NCBI GenBank assembly: GCA_028736075.1
Contig: CP117875.1
Coordinates: forward strand, 558,001 to 622,000
DNA length: 64,000 nucleotides
From: Chryseobacterium sp. KACC 21268
GTDB taxonomy: Bacteria; Bacteroidota; Bacteroidia; Flavobacteriales; Weeksellaceae
Direction of reading: 5' to 3'
Each line of letters starts with the position of its first letter. The stretch's first letter is position 1. The notes beneath the pieces are model-generated. The model saw nothing but the letters and a program-made list of their open reading frames with translations. It was not told the DNA's origin and ran no database searches. Positions 54,379-63,116 of the stretch are shown here, piece after piece. The translations under genes and the position numbers were made by a program.

Positions 54379-55057
54379 TAAAATAATAATTTAAGGTTTT
54401 ATAGAAAGAACAGAATAAATCCTGCCCTCTTTGTTTCACAAATTTAAAACTTATTCTTCCCTTTCAAAAATTTAATTTGCAAAAAGAATCCACAAACCTT
54501 CATTACATTATTATACATCTCTTTTTCTTTTTATAAAAAAATAGTATTGTAGTCTATTGTTGTAGTGCGGTAGTATGCGGAGAAATAAAACTTGATTATT
54601 TCATCACACGAAATGTGGATTAATGAGTAGGTTTTTAACATTAGTTTAATATTGATAATCAAATCATTATGATTGTTATCAACAAATGTTTGTAATTAAT
54701 TTCCGATGTCAATATTAGAAACCATTCTGGGGATAAACTTCCTTGAAGTGAATCAAAACTAAGTTGAAATAAAGAATTGAAGTTGTCAGAAAATAGTTCA
54801 TTACTAAAAATTATCATTAATAAAAAGAAATACTTGGCAGAAGTTATCCACAGGTTTTCTAACAATTTCTAACATTCTATTATCTTTTTATTAATGATTA
54901 TAAAATTTGATTATTTAATTAGCATTATTAATTTTATATTGTTGATATTTAAATAATTAATCCGAGGTATCATTGATAATTGTATTAAAATAGTATGCCA
55001 ACATTAATAAAATATGTATTAATTTTATCCTTGAAATAAATCTATAAATCAAACGAA
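54379..55057. other. Candidate chromosomal origin, AT-rich with DnaA boxes
   Basis: A 679-base gene-free, highly AT-rich region between divergent pgk and rpiB. It holds the perfect DnaA box TTATCCACA at 54846-54854 and close matches GAATCCACA (54486-54494), TGTGGATTA (54614-54622), TTATCAACA (54676-54684) and TGGGGATAA (54728-54736). A direct repeat TTTCTAACA follows at about 54858-54875, and then an extremely AT-rich block (about 54880-55050). With parS sites 2.3 kb and 4.2 kb away and mnmG nearby it fits an oriC. GC skew was not calculated. Confidence 0.6.
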
Positions 55058-55489
55058 ATGAAAAAGATAGCAATAGCCTGTGACCACGCGGGTTTTGAGT
55101 ATAAAGAACTAATCAAAAAATACCTCGACGGCAAGTATGAAGTCCAAGATTTTGGCACCTACTCTGCTGATTCTGTTGATTATCCCGACTTTGTACATCC
55201 GTCTGCAACGTCTGTAGAAAATGGAGAAAACGAATTGGGAATTTTGATTTGTGGAAGCGGAAACGGCGTACAAATCACCGCAAACAAGCATCAAAAAATA
55301 CGATGTGCACTTTGTTGGATGCCGGAAATTGCATCATTGGCAAGACAACACAACGATGCGAATATGATTTCGATTCCTGCGAGATTTATTTCAAAGGAAT
55401 TGGCATTCGAGATTGTAGATAAGTTTCTGACCACGGATTTTGAAGGTGGAAGGCATCAAAACAGAGTTGATAAAATAGCATTTTGCTAA
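55058..55489 (+). CDS. rpiB: Ribose 5-phosphate isomerase B
   Basis: Interconverts ribose 5-phosphate and ribulose 5-phosphate in the pentose phosphate pathway. The 143-residue protein has ACDHAGFEYKELIKKYL at residue 6, DYPDFVHP near residue 42, and the active-site ICGSGNGVQITANKHQKIRCALC near residue 65 (the cysteine is the acid-base residue). RpiB and LacAB share the fold, and the alternative is a related sugar isomerase; context favours RpiB. A terminator follows. Confidence 0.92.
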   Translation: MKKIAIACDHAGFEYKELIKKYLDGKYEVQDFGTYSADSVDYPDFVHPSATSVENGENELGILICGSGNGVQITANKHQKIRCALCWMPEIASLARQHNDANMISIPARFISKELAFEIVDKFLTTDFEGGRHQNRVDKIAFC

Positions 55490-55496
55490 ACATAAA

Positions 55497-55530
55497 AAAG
55501 CCTGTAATTTCTAAGATTACAGGCTTTATT
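55497..55530 (+). terminator. Terminator after rpiB
   Basis: AAAGCCTGTAAT and ATTACAGGCTTT form a perfect 12-bp stem with a seven-base loop and T-rich tail, eight bases after the stop. Confidence 0.9.
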
Positions 55531-55675
55531 TTTAAAGTTATATCTTTGCAATGCATTTCACAGAGAAAGTTCTTTCTCACGAAACCATAAATTAATACAA
55601 AGGTTTCCCAAACTCCCCTATTTTATTTTATCTTTATTAAAAATTAAATCCACATTTATGGATTGATTTAGAACA

Positions 55676-56773
55676 ATGCAAGAAATATCTTTACTAATTT
55701 CCAAAATCGGAGAAACCCAAAGTTTCTTCAAAAACCAAGCTCAAAGACAAGTGAATATAGCATTGACTTTGAGAAACTGGTTGATTGGTTTTTATATTTC
55801 TGAATACGAACTCAATGGGAATGACAGAGCAGAATATGGCAAGAATTTGTACAAGGAAATAGCAAGAAAATGCAGAGATATTCCCGGAATGTCCGAAAGA
55901 AATCTTTATTGGTTTTCTACTTTTTATAAAACATATCAAAACATTTTGCAGTCACCGACTACAAAATTATATATTGTTGATAATCAATTGAATGAAATTT
56001 TGCAGTCACTGACCGCAAAATCTAAAGAACTGTATTTTGATTCAGATAATTCTTACATAGACAAGCTTATTAATAATCTAAGTTTTACACACATCGTAGA
56101 ATTTTTGAAACTGGATGATTCAACCAAAAGAACTTTCTACGAAGCAGAATCCATTAAAAATAATTGGTCGGTCCGGGAATTGCAAAGAGCCGTCAATTCT
56201 ATACTTTTCGAGAGAACAGGTTTAAGTAAAGACAAGCTAAAAGTCTTGGAGGAACATAAAAAATCTGAGAAACCTCAGGCAGAAAACTTTTTCAGAAGTC
56301 CTTATATTTTGGAATTTTTAGGTCTTAAGGAAGAAACTTCTTACTCCGAAAATCAGTTAGAACTTAGTATTATCAATCATTTGCAAACTTTTCTTTTGGA
56401 AATGGGCAAAGGTTTTTGTTTCGAAGCAAGACAGAAAAGAATCACTTTTGATAACACGCATTATTACATCGATTTGGTTTTTTATCACCGGATTTTGCGT
56501 TGTAATATTTTGATAGACTTAAAGTTAGGTGAATTTTCTCACGCAGATGCGGGACAAATGAATGTTTATCTCAATTATTATAACGAAAACGAAAAAAACG
56601 AAGGCGACAATCCACCAATAGGAATTATCCTTTGTGCCAATAAGAACGAATCTTTGGTTAAATATGCTACCACAGGACTTTCTCAGCAGATTTTTGTGAA
56701 CAAATATTTGGTGAGCCTTCCAAAAGAAGAAGACTTGAAAAGGATTATTGATAAGGAACAGGATAAATTTTAA
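55676..56773 (+). CDS. DUF1016/YhcG-type PD-(D/E)XK nuclease
   Basis: A 365-residue protein. Its first part has NIALTLRNWLIGFYISEYE and LRELQRAVNSILFERTG-like residues (SVRELQRAVNSILFERTG) seen in DUF1016 proteins. The nuclease core is HYYIDLVFYHRILRCNILIDLKLGEF (cited by YYIDLVFYHR and LIDLKLGEFS), where Asp, Asp and Lys form the PD-(D/E)XK site, followed by DAGQMNVYLNYYNENE. Relatives occur with restriction or retron modules and in DNA repair, but no such genes are next to this one. A signal of transfer is lacking apart from its patchy family. The next gene begins one base after it ends. Confidence 0.83.
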   Translation: MQEISLLISKIGETQSFFKNQAQRQVNIALTLRNWLIGFYISEYELNGNDRAEYGKNLYKEIARKCRDIPGMSERNLYWFSTFYKTYQNILQSPTTKLYIVDNQLNEILQSLTAKSKELYFDSDNSYIDKLINNLSFTHIVEFLKLDDSTKRTFYEAESIKNNWSVRELQRAVNSILFERTGLSKDKLKVLEEHKKSEKPQAENFFRSPYILEFLGLKEETSYSENQLELSIINHLQTFLLEMGKGFCFEARQKRITFDNTHYYIDLVFYHRILRCNILIDLKLGEFSHADAGQMNVYLNYYNENEKNEGDNPPIGIILCANKNESLVKYATTGLSQQIFVNKYLVSLPKEEDLKRIIDKEQDKF

Positions 56774-56774
56774 A

Positions 56775-57569
56775 ATGATAAAAACTTTATTTTCTTTTTT
56801 GATGATTTTTTCTTTTCTTGGTTTATCAGCACAGGAAATAGATAGTGATGGTGATGGAGTTTTCGACAAAGATGATTATTGTCCTAATGTAAAAGGAAAT
56901 TATTATGGATGCCCAGACCCAAGGAAACCAGATTGTATAGAATTTCAGAAAGAGAAAAAACTATTATTTGATAAATTGAAACAAGAGTCTCAAGCAATTG
57001 ATTACTCGAAACTTGCCGACATTATTTTTTCTAAAATCGATTTTAAAAAATTTAAAAATCATAATCTTCTAATTAGCCTAGAAAATATGAAAGGATATGA
57101 TTGTGGAGTTCCTTTTATGTATGAATGTAGGAGTGATTTTAATGTCATAAATCCAAATTTTTCTTCGTGTGATTTTATGACTGAAAAAATGATAAATTCT
57201 TTCAGAAAAAAATTCGATGCAAACATAATTCCGGTCTTAGCAATCAATAACTTTGATACCGATTTTGGAATGACTTTGCTTTCGAAGAAAGCATTTGAAG
57301 ATTGGCAAGGATTTAGGGACTTCAGATATTTTAAAACTATTGGAGAACTAGCATCTACATCAAAAATTTTATACAAGAATCAAGAACAGGAAATGTATTA
57401 TTTCCCCAATAAAAAATATGAACTGAATATCGAACAGGCAGATAATCTGATGTTTGATTTCAAAAATGAATTAGGAAATTTAGTAATTGTTGATATTTAT
57501 TATAACAAAGAAGATATCCCACAAACACTCAAATTTCAATATAAAAATAGTAAATGGATTTTACTATAA
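56775..57569 (+). CDS. Secreted protein with a calcium-binding thrombospondin-3-like repeat
   Basis: A 264-residue protein with signal peptide MIKTLFSFLMIFSFLGLSAQ and, right after it, DSDGDGVFDKDDYCPNVKG, a thrombospondin type-3 repeat which binds calcium (DxDGDGxxDxxDxC). The rest has no domain that I know. The ATG at 56775 begins the signal peptide; an earlier start would sit inside the nuclease gene. One-base spacing shows cotranscription with the nuclease gene, which is odd for an exported protein. Confidence 0.7.
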   Translation: MIKTLFSFLMIFSFLGLSAQEIDSDGDGVFDKDDYCPNVKGNYYGCPDPRKPDCIEFQKEKKLLFDKLKQESQAIDYSKLADIIFSKIDFKKFKNHNLLISLENMKGYDCGVPFMYECRSDFNVINPNFSSCDFMTEKMINSFRKKFDANIIPVLAINNFDTDFGMTLLSKKAFEDWQGFRDFRYFKTIGELASTSKILYKNQEQEMYYFPNKKYELNIEQADNLMFDFKNELGNLVIVDIYYNKEDIPQTLKFQYKNSKWILL

Positions 57570-57583
57570 ACAAATAGAGAACA

Positions 57584-59734
57584 ATGAAAAACAAAAAAAA
57601 TACATCTCATAAAAACGAACAGAAACTTCTGGATTTAGGAAGAACAATTCTACGTTTTATGAACCAGAAAACATCCAAAATCTACAATTACAAACAGATT
57701 GCGGATGGGATAGATTACAAGAATCCAAGACAAAGAGAACTTGTAATCCAGGCGCTTCACAGATTGCAGGCGCTACAGAAAATCAAAGAGACCGAGAAAG
57801 GAAAATACATCGTCAATCTCAATATTGAAGGGACTTTGACCGGTGTCATAGACTTCAACCAATCCGGAAATGCTTATGTAAAAGTAGAAGGAATGCCGGA
57901 TGATATCTTTGTACATCAGAAAAATGTGAAAGATGCTTTGCAAGGCGACAAAGTCCTTTTGGTAACCTACAACTTCAAAGGTAAAAAAGTGGAAGGTTCA
58001 GTTGCAGAAGTTTTGGAGCGTGCAAAAGATACTTTTGTTGGGATTTTCCAGCAGATTGCAGAGAAGGATTTCGGATTTGTAGTTTTCGAAAAGAGAACGA
58101 TGAATACGGATATGTTCATTTCTAAAAATCATTTCAACGGAGCACAAGACGGCGACAAGGTCATTGTCAAAATGCGCGAATGGAGACCAGGAAGCAAAAA
58201 TCCAGAAGGCGAAATTGTAACCGTTCTTGGAACGCCAGGCGACCACGAAACAGAAATCCACGCGATTCTTGCAGAATATGGTTTGCCTTACAATTTCGAG
58301 CCAGAAGTGGAGCACGACGCAGACCAAATCGACAGAAGCATCAATGATGAAGAAGTCGCAAAACGTTGGGATATGCGTGATATTTGCACCTTCACAATTG
58401 ACCCGAAAGATGCGAAGGATTTCGATGATGCGTTATCAATCCAAAAATTAGAAAACGGATTGTGGCAAATCGGCGTTCATATCGCAGACGTTTCGCATTA
58501 CGTGAAACCGGGTACTATTTTGGACGATGAAGCTTACAAAAGAGCAACGTCGGTTTATCTGGTAGATAGAGTAGTGCCGATGCTTCCTGAGGTTTTGAGT
58601 AACGATGTTTGTTCACTGCGACCAAATGAAGATAAATTCACATTCTCAGCCGTTTTCGAACTGGATGAAGATGCCAAAATCCATAAACAATGGTTTGGAA
58701 GAACGGTCATCCATTCCGACAGAAGATTTTCTTACGAGGAAGCGCAGGAAAGAATCGAAACTCAGGAAGGCGATTTGACAGCAGAAATTCTTCAGCTCGA
58801 TAAATTAGCAAAAATCCTAAGAGCCGAAAGAATCCGAAATGGTGCGATTACGTTTGACAGAAGCGAAGTAAGATTCAACCTGGATGAGAACAGCAAACCA
58901 ATTGGCGTCTACTTCAAAGTCAGCAAAGATTCCAACCATTTGATTGAGGAATTTATGCTTTTGGCCAACAAAAAAGTATCCGAATTTATTTCATTAAACA
59001 AAAGAAATGAACCAACCGGAAACACCTTCATCTACAGAATCCACGACGACCCAGACCCGGCGAAATTGACCGCTTTGAGAGATTTCGTAGGAACTTTCGG
59101 TTACAAAATGGACTTGGCAAATACCCAAACCGTTGCGCAATCATTAAATAGATTATTAAGCGACGTCAAAGGAAAAGGCGAAGAAAATATGATTGAAACC
59201 TTGGCAATGAGAAGTATGAGCAAAGCCGTTTATTCCACCGACCCGATTGGACATTACGGACTTGGCTTCGAATATTACTCGCATTTCACATCGCCAATCC
59301 GCCGTTATCCCGATTTGATTGCGCACCGATTGCTTCAGCATTATTTAGATGGCGGAAAATCGCCTAATAGGGAAGAAGTGGAAACGCAGGCCAAACATTG
59401 TTCGGCAATGGAAAGATTGGCGTCTGAGGCAGAAAGAGAAAGCATCAAATTTATGCAGGTCAAATTTATGGAAGACCACGTGGGCGAAGTTTTCACTGGC
59501 GTTATATCCGGCGTTGCAGAATACGGTTTCTGGGTAGAAATCCCTGAAAATGGCGCAGAAGGAATGATAAAACTCCGTGATTTGGTGGACGATTCTTACT
59601 CTCTGGACGCTAAGAATTATGCAATTATCGGTTCCAGAACTGGCAACACTTTCCGACTTGGAGACGAAGTCAAAATCAAGGTGGTGAAAGCCAATCTGAT
59701 TGCGAAACAACTCGATTTCAAAATTGTGGAGTAA
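57584..59734 (+). CDS. rnr: Ribonuclease R
   Basis: A 716-residue 3'-5' exoribonuclease acting on structured RNA and in rRNA quality control. In order: an N-terminal helix-turn-helix region, two cold-shock domains (VKVEGMPDDIFVHQKN near residue 103; FVVFEKRTMNTDMFISKNH near residue 165), the RNB catalytic domain with TIDPKDAKDFDDALS near residue 269 (metal-binding aspartates), HYGLGFEYYSHFTSPIRRYPDLIAHR (cited by YSHFTSPIRRYPDLIAHR) near residue 560 and a C-terminal S1 domain around VFTGVISGVAEYGFWVEIPE. All match RNase R. A terminator follows. Confidence 0.95.
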   Translation: MKNKKNTSHKNEQKLLDLGRTILRFMNQKTSKIYNYKQIADGIDYKNPRQRELVIQALHRLQALQKIKETEKGKYIVNLNIEGTLTGVIDFNQSGNAYVKVEGMPDDIFVHQKNVKDALQGDKVLLVTYNFKGKKVEGSVAEVLERAKDTFVGIFQQIAEKDFGFVVFEKRTMNTDMFISKNHFNGAQDGDKVIVKMREWRPGSKNPEGEIVTVLGTPGDHETEIHAILAEYGLPYNFEPEVEHDADQIDRSINDEEVAKRWDMRDICTFTIDPKDAKDFDDALSIQKLENGLWQIGVHIADVSHYVKPGTILDDEAYKRATSVYLVDRVVPMLPEVLSNDVCSLRPNEDKFTFSAVFELDEDAKIHKQWFGRTVIHSDRRFSYEEAQERIETQEGDLTAEILQLDKLAKILRAERIRNGAITFDRSEVRFNLDENSKPIGVYFKVSKDSNHLIEEFMLLANKKVSEFISLNKRNEPTGNTFIYRIHDDPDPAKLTALRDFVGTFGYKMDLANTQTVAQSLNRLLSDVKGKGEENMIETLAMRSMSKAVYSTDPIGHYGLGFEYYSHFTSPIRRYPDLIAHRLLQHYLDGGKSPNREEVETQAKHCSAMERLASEAERESIKFMQVKFMEDHVGEVFTGVISGVAEYGFWVEIPENGAEGMIKLRDLVDDSYSLDAKNYAIIGSRTGNTFRLGDEVKIKVVKANLIAKQLDFKIVE

Positions 59735-59742
59735 AATAGATT

Positions 59743-59836
59743 AACCACATAGACACATAGAAAAAGCTAAAGTAGAAAAACTTCTATTTTAGCTTTTTTA
59801 TTTTTAAATCTTAATAATCGATGAGCCTATGTGGTT
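59743..59836. repeat. Spacer with terminator and 10-base outer inverted repeat
   Basis: AACCACATAG (59743-59752) and CTATGTGGTT (59827-59836) flank a terminator hairpin (59761-59799, stem AAAAAGCTAAA / TTTAGCTTTTT with T-tail). The outer repeat is a word that is widespread in flavobacterial spacers as far as I know. The rnr transcript should end here. Confidence 0.7.
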
Positions 59837-59941
59837 GAATTTTTCAAGTTTAAATTCTCTGATGACATTATTTAAAAAGTAAAATGTATTTTTGTCTTCG
59901 TCTTTTACAAGATACATTTTGCTTTTCACAAAAAACTAAGA

Positions 59942-60619
59942 ATGTTAGAACTCATTTTATACGCAGTCGGCCTGGGAATTATGCTGAGTTTGGTGTTCAT
60001 CGGACCCATCTTTTTCCTGCTCATAGAAACCAGTTTTTCCAGAGGTCCCAGACACGCGATTGCTCTTGATATTGGTGTGGTTACTGCGGATTTGCTTTGC
60101 ATAGTTGTCAGTTATTATGCCAGCGCGGACTTAGTAAGCCTCATCGACAAACATCCAGGATTTTACCGGATTTCTGCCTTTCTGATTCTCATTTATGCCA
60201 TTTATATGCTCCTTTCGAGGACCAAAATGCACATCGAAGGCGAAGAAAAACTCATTGACCAAAACTACATCAAAACCTTTCTCAACGGATTCTTACTCAA
60301 TTTGCTGAATATTGGCGTCGTTCTTTTCTGGCTCGTAACGGTCGTTTCCGTCCGAAATGCCTATCCAAAAGTGGAGGATTTCGTCCTGTACATTGGAATC
60401 GTCATCGGAACTTATTTGTTGATAGATTTGTCCAAAATCATCTTAGCCAAACAATTCCACGACAGACTCAACCAACGTGTGGCCAACAAAATCCGAAAAG
60501 CGGTTGGTTGTATCTTGATGATTTTCAGTGTATTTATATTTATGCAAAGTTTCAAAAAGTTCAACAAGTTCGAAGAAAAATTAGAAAAAGCAGAGAAACA
60601 ACAACCGAAAATTAAATAA
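59942..60619 (+). CDS. LysE-family transporter
   Basis: A 225-residue inner-membrane protein with about six helices. It opens with GLGIMLSLVFIGPIFFLLIETSFSRGPRHAIALDIGVV (cited by VFIGPIFFLLIETSFSRGPR, a LysE/RhtB entry with a conserved GP) and has a basic intracellular loop and a further FLNGFLLNLLNIGVVLFW repeat. The family exports amino acids such as lysine, homoserine or threonine. The lysine-rich tail is specific to this protein. Substrate is not known. It ends ten bases before a repeated element. Confidence 0.82.
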   Translation: MLELILYAVGLGIMLSLVFIGPIFFLLIETSFSRGPRHAIALDIGVVTADLLCIVVSYYASADLVSLIDKHPGFYRISAFLILIYAIYMLLSRTKMHIEGEEKLIDQNYIKTFLNGFLLNLLNIGVVLFWLVTVVSVRNAYPKVEDFVLYIGIVIGTYLLIDLSKIILAKQFHDRLNQRVANKIRKAVGCILMIFSVFIFMQSFKKFNKFEEKLEKAEKQQPKIK

Positions 60620-60628
60620 GAATTATTT

Positions 60629-60734
60629 GGGCAACTTATCCGCCTTCCGCTCCCAATCTTTTTTGCCGACGATTTGTCTTCAAAAGAAAACGAAGAAAAC
60701 GCAAAAAAGGATTTCCGCTCAAGTCGGGTTGCGG
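60629..60734 (+). repeat. Intergenic repeat, family B, copy 2
   Basis: GGGCAACTTATCCGCCTTCC begins and CTCAAGTCGGGTTGCGG ends the copy; these are the same ends as at 38296-38403, with a different internal hairpin. Confidence 0.78.
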
Positions 60735-60769
60735 ATTCTAAATAGAACAACAGTCAATTTAAAAAAGCA

Positions 60770-60822
60770 TTTTGTCATTCCGTAGGAATCTCAATAGTCT
60801 AGATTCCTGCGGAATGACAAAA
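60770..60822. repeat. Inverted repeat with TGTCATTCCG word
   Basis: TTTTGTCATTCCGTAGGAAT and its near-complement ATTCCTGCGGAATGACAAAA form a 22-bp arm with one mismatch. The rest of the spacer up to 60942 has no gene; it holds the words CTTTGCGACCTTTGCGTT. Confidence 0.75.
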
Positions 60823-60942
60823 TTACTTTTTAATTACGCCTTTGATGAGCGAAGCGTCCTTGCGAATCTTAAAATATTTTCAATAAAATAAAAAAAATCT
60901 TTGCGACCTTTGCGTTAAAATCAACACATCAAACCAACACAA

Positions 60943-61872
60943 ATGCAAAACACCACTTTCCCAAAACCCCTAAAAAAAGGAGACAAAATCGCCATCATTT
61001 CCCCAGCTGGTTCTGTTGAAGAAACTCAACTGGAGAAAACCTTAACCTTAATCAAAAGCAAAGGTTACGAACCCGTTTTAGGCGAAAATCTCTACACAAA
61101 ATTCCGAAACGGCTACTCATACGCCGGAACCGAAGAACAACGGATTAAGGACATCAATTGGGCTCTAAATGACCCTGAGATTTCCGCAATCTGGGCTTCC
61201 CGAGGTGGTTATGGTTGTCAGCATTTGGTTCAGCATTTAGATTTGAAGGAATTCAAGAAGAATCCAAAATGGTTTATCGGATATTCTGATAATACGGTGG
61301 TTCAAAGTTATCTGTTGAAAAAAGGTTTTGCATCCATTCACGGACAAACCATCAAAACGTCAAGCTTTGGCGTAACAGACGAAAGTTATGATTTGACCTT
61401 CGACATTCTAAAAGGAAAATTCCCAACCTACAAAATCGAATCCACAGAAAACAATAGAGTAGGAGAGGCTTCCGGAATTTTGGTCGGCGGAAATCTCGCG
61501 TTGATTTATGCACTTTTGGGAACCAAATATTCTTTCGATTTCCAGGATAAGGTTTTATTCATAGAAGACATTGGCGAGAATTTCTACGCAATGGACCGAA
61601 TGATTATGAGCTTGGAATTGGCCGGCGTTTTCAAAAAAATAAAAGGACTCATCGTTGGCGGAATGACTAATATGGGAAAAGAAAACGAGAACAAAAGCTA
61701 CGAAGAATCTTTCGACCCATTCGTTAACCAACAGATTGCATACAGAGTTTCCCAGTACGATTTCCCAACAGTTTTCAACTTTCCAAACGGACATATTTAC
61801 GACAATAGACCGTTGATTATAGGTTCAGAAATCACAATCAAAGTCGGGAAGGATGTAAAGATTAAGTTCTAA
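60943..61872 (+). CDS. LD-carboxypeptidase (S66 family)
   Basis: The 309-residue protein should cleave the L,D bond of tetrapeptide in murein recycling (LdcA-like), or act on microcin-like peptides. It starts KKGDKIAIISPAG near residue 14 and has the active-site serine in WFIGYSDNTVVQ near residue 106. It also has GEASGILVGGNLALIYALLG near residue 175 with a later glutamate in VLFIEDIGENFYAMDRMI, and the histidine in NFPNGHIYDNRPL near residue 283. These form the S-E-H triad of S66 peptidases. YraN follows on the same strand after 32 bases. Confidence 0.9.
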   Translation: MQNTTFPKPLKKGDKIAIISPAGSVEETQLEKTLTLIKSKGYEPVLGENLYTKFRNGYSYAGTEEQRIKDINWALNDPEISAIWASRGGYGCQHLVQHLDLKEFKKNPKWFIGYSDNTVVQSYLLKKGFASIHGQTIKTSSFGVTDESYDLTFDILKGKFPTYKIESTENNRVGEASGILVGGNLALIYALLGTKYSFDFQDKVLFIEDIGENFYAMDRMIMSLELAGVFKKIKGLIVGGMTNMGKENENKSYEESFDPFVNQQIAYRVSQYDFPTVFNFPNGHIYDNRPLIIGSEITIKVGKDVKIKF

Positions 61873-61904
61873 TCATTTATCAACTATCATTCATCATTCA
61901 TCTT

Positions 61905-62273
61905 ATGGCGGACCACAACGAATTTGGAAAAATAGCAGAAGACTTGGCTGTAGATTTTTTGTTTAAAGCAAAATATAAAATCCTTGAGCGTAATTTCCGC
62001 TACCTAAAAGCGGAAGTGGACATCATCGCAGAATTTGAAAATCAAATCGTGGTTGTAGAAGTAAAAGCCAGACACACAGATGCATTTTTGGAACCTCAAG
62101 AAGCAGTTAACAAAAAGAAAATCAGGTTGTTAATTTCAGCCACCAACTATTTTATCGAAGAAAATAATATTGATAAAGAAGTCAGGTTTGATATTATTTC
62201 TGTCCTTCCCAACAAACAAAAAACTTTGGAAATCACCCATATTATTGATGCTTTCCAAAGTTTTGAAATATGA
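61905..62273 (+). CDS. YraN family endonuclease-like protein
   Basis: A 122-residue protein with the restriction-endonuclease-like fold pattern: GKIAEDLAVDFLFKAKYKILERNFRYLKAEVDIIAE (cited by GKIAEDLAVDFL and ERNFRYLKAEVDIIA) and IVVVEVKARH, where D, E and K form the predicted active site (D-x(n)-E-x-K). The family is widespread and conserved, with a role in Holliday-junction-like processing proposed but not settled. Length is normal. Confidence 0.88.
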   Translation: MADHNEFGKIAEDLAVDFLFKAKYKILERNFRYLKAEVDIIAEFENQIVVVEVKARHTDAFLEPQEAVNKKKIRLLISATNYFIEENNIDKEVRFDIISVLPNKQKTLEITHIIDAFQSFEI

Positions 62274-62363
62274 TTTTTTAGACTAAGAGATGTTAGACGA
62301 ATAGATAATAGACGTTGATTCAAGAGTCTATCTTCTATCCGTTTATTCTCTCAAAAGTCTTAC

Positions 62364-62864
62364 TTATTTGATTTCCACACATCCTACGCGTCCGCCCGCA
62401 TTTCCAGTCGGTTGCGTATGAAAATCGTCCACACCAGCGTGGATGACAATTGATTTACCAATGATGTTTTTCATCGGGTCATCGCAGCCCAGACACCATT
62501 TATCTGTGTTGAAAACCAGCCTTGCAGTTCCGTCTTTATCAGCTTCAAGGTTTCCGATATCTCCCATATGGAAGTGTTGTCCCTCCCATTTTCCGTGGTC
62601 GTCTTTGGAAGGATTCCAATGTCCGCCAGCAGATGAAGCGTCTGTCGCCCCGCAATTCCCAAATTCGTGGATATGCACGGCGTGCAGACCTGGTGTCAGT
62701 TTGAAAACACTAAGGTCCATTTCAACATTTCCCTTTTTCTGAATGAAGTTTGCAGTACCTTGGGTTAAGGTTTTGGATTTTGGTCGAACTGTATATTGTT
62801 TCGAAACAGTTTTACAGGATGCCAGCGTCAATCCAGCAATCCCAATGAGTAATAGATTTTTCAT
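62364..62864 (-). CDS. Cu/Zn superoxide dismutase, lipoprotein
   Basis: A 166-residue protein with a lipoprotein signal (lipobox LTLASC, cysteine at residue 17), so it is in the envelope. Metal-binding histidines appear in HAVHIHEFGNCG near residue 60, GGHWNPSKDDHG near residue 80, HFHMGDIGN near residue 96 and the copper-site VIHAGVDDFHTQPTGNAGGRVGC near residue 137 (also the arginine that guides superoxide). All the family ligands are there. It stands alone, with a short hairpin-rich spacer before YraN. Confidence 0.92.
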   Translation of the reverse strand: MKNLLLIGIAGLTLASCKTVSKQYTVRPKSKTLTQGTANFIQKKGNVEMDLSVFKLTPGLHAVHIHEFGNCGATDASSAGGHWNPSKDDHGKWEGQHFHMGDIGNLEADKDGTARLVFNTDKWCLGCDDPMKNIIGKSIVIHAGVDDFHTQPTGNAGGRVGCVEIK

Positions 62865-63008
62865 ACGTAGTTTATTTATTGTTTTTAAAGGTCTAATGAA
62901 AGCGCTTGTTGATTTATTAGTATGAAATTTTACCTTGCGATTTCATAGTTTTAAATTAAATTATAGCAAATAATCTATAACAATTTTAAAGCCAAGGTGA
63001 TAAAAAAA

Positions 63009-63024
63009 TGTTTTACGTGAAACA
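63009..63024. promoter_or_regulatory. parS-like site, imperfect
   Basis: TGTTTTACGTGAAACA differs from the parS consensus TGTTCCACGTGAAACA at two positions. It lies in the 252-base spacer before the TonB receptor and could be a weaker ParB site or chance. Confidence 0.5.
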
Positions 63025-63116
63025 TCTAACGATTCGGTCATCAAAATTGACAAGTCAGTGAGAATAAATTTATTTTTGAGAGGTGTTGAAATACCTTTGG
63101 CTCATAATTAAACTAT

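Noticed and set aside
54379-55057. Missed gene in the pgk-rpiB gap
   Set aside because: A 68-codon minus frame exists but has only AT-biased composition, no signal or domain, and overlaps the DnaA boxes.
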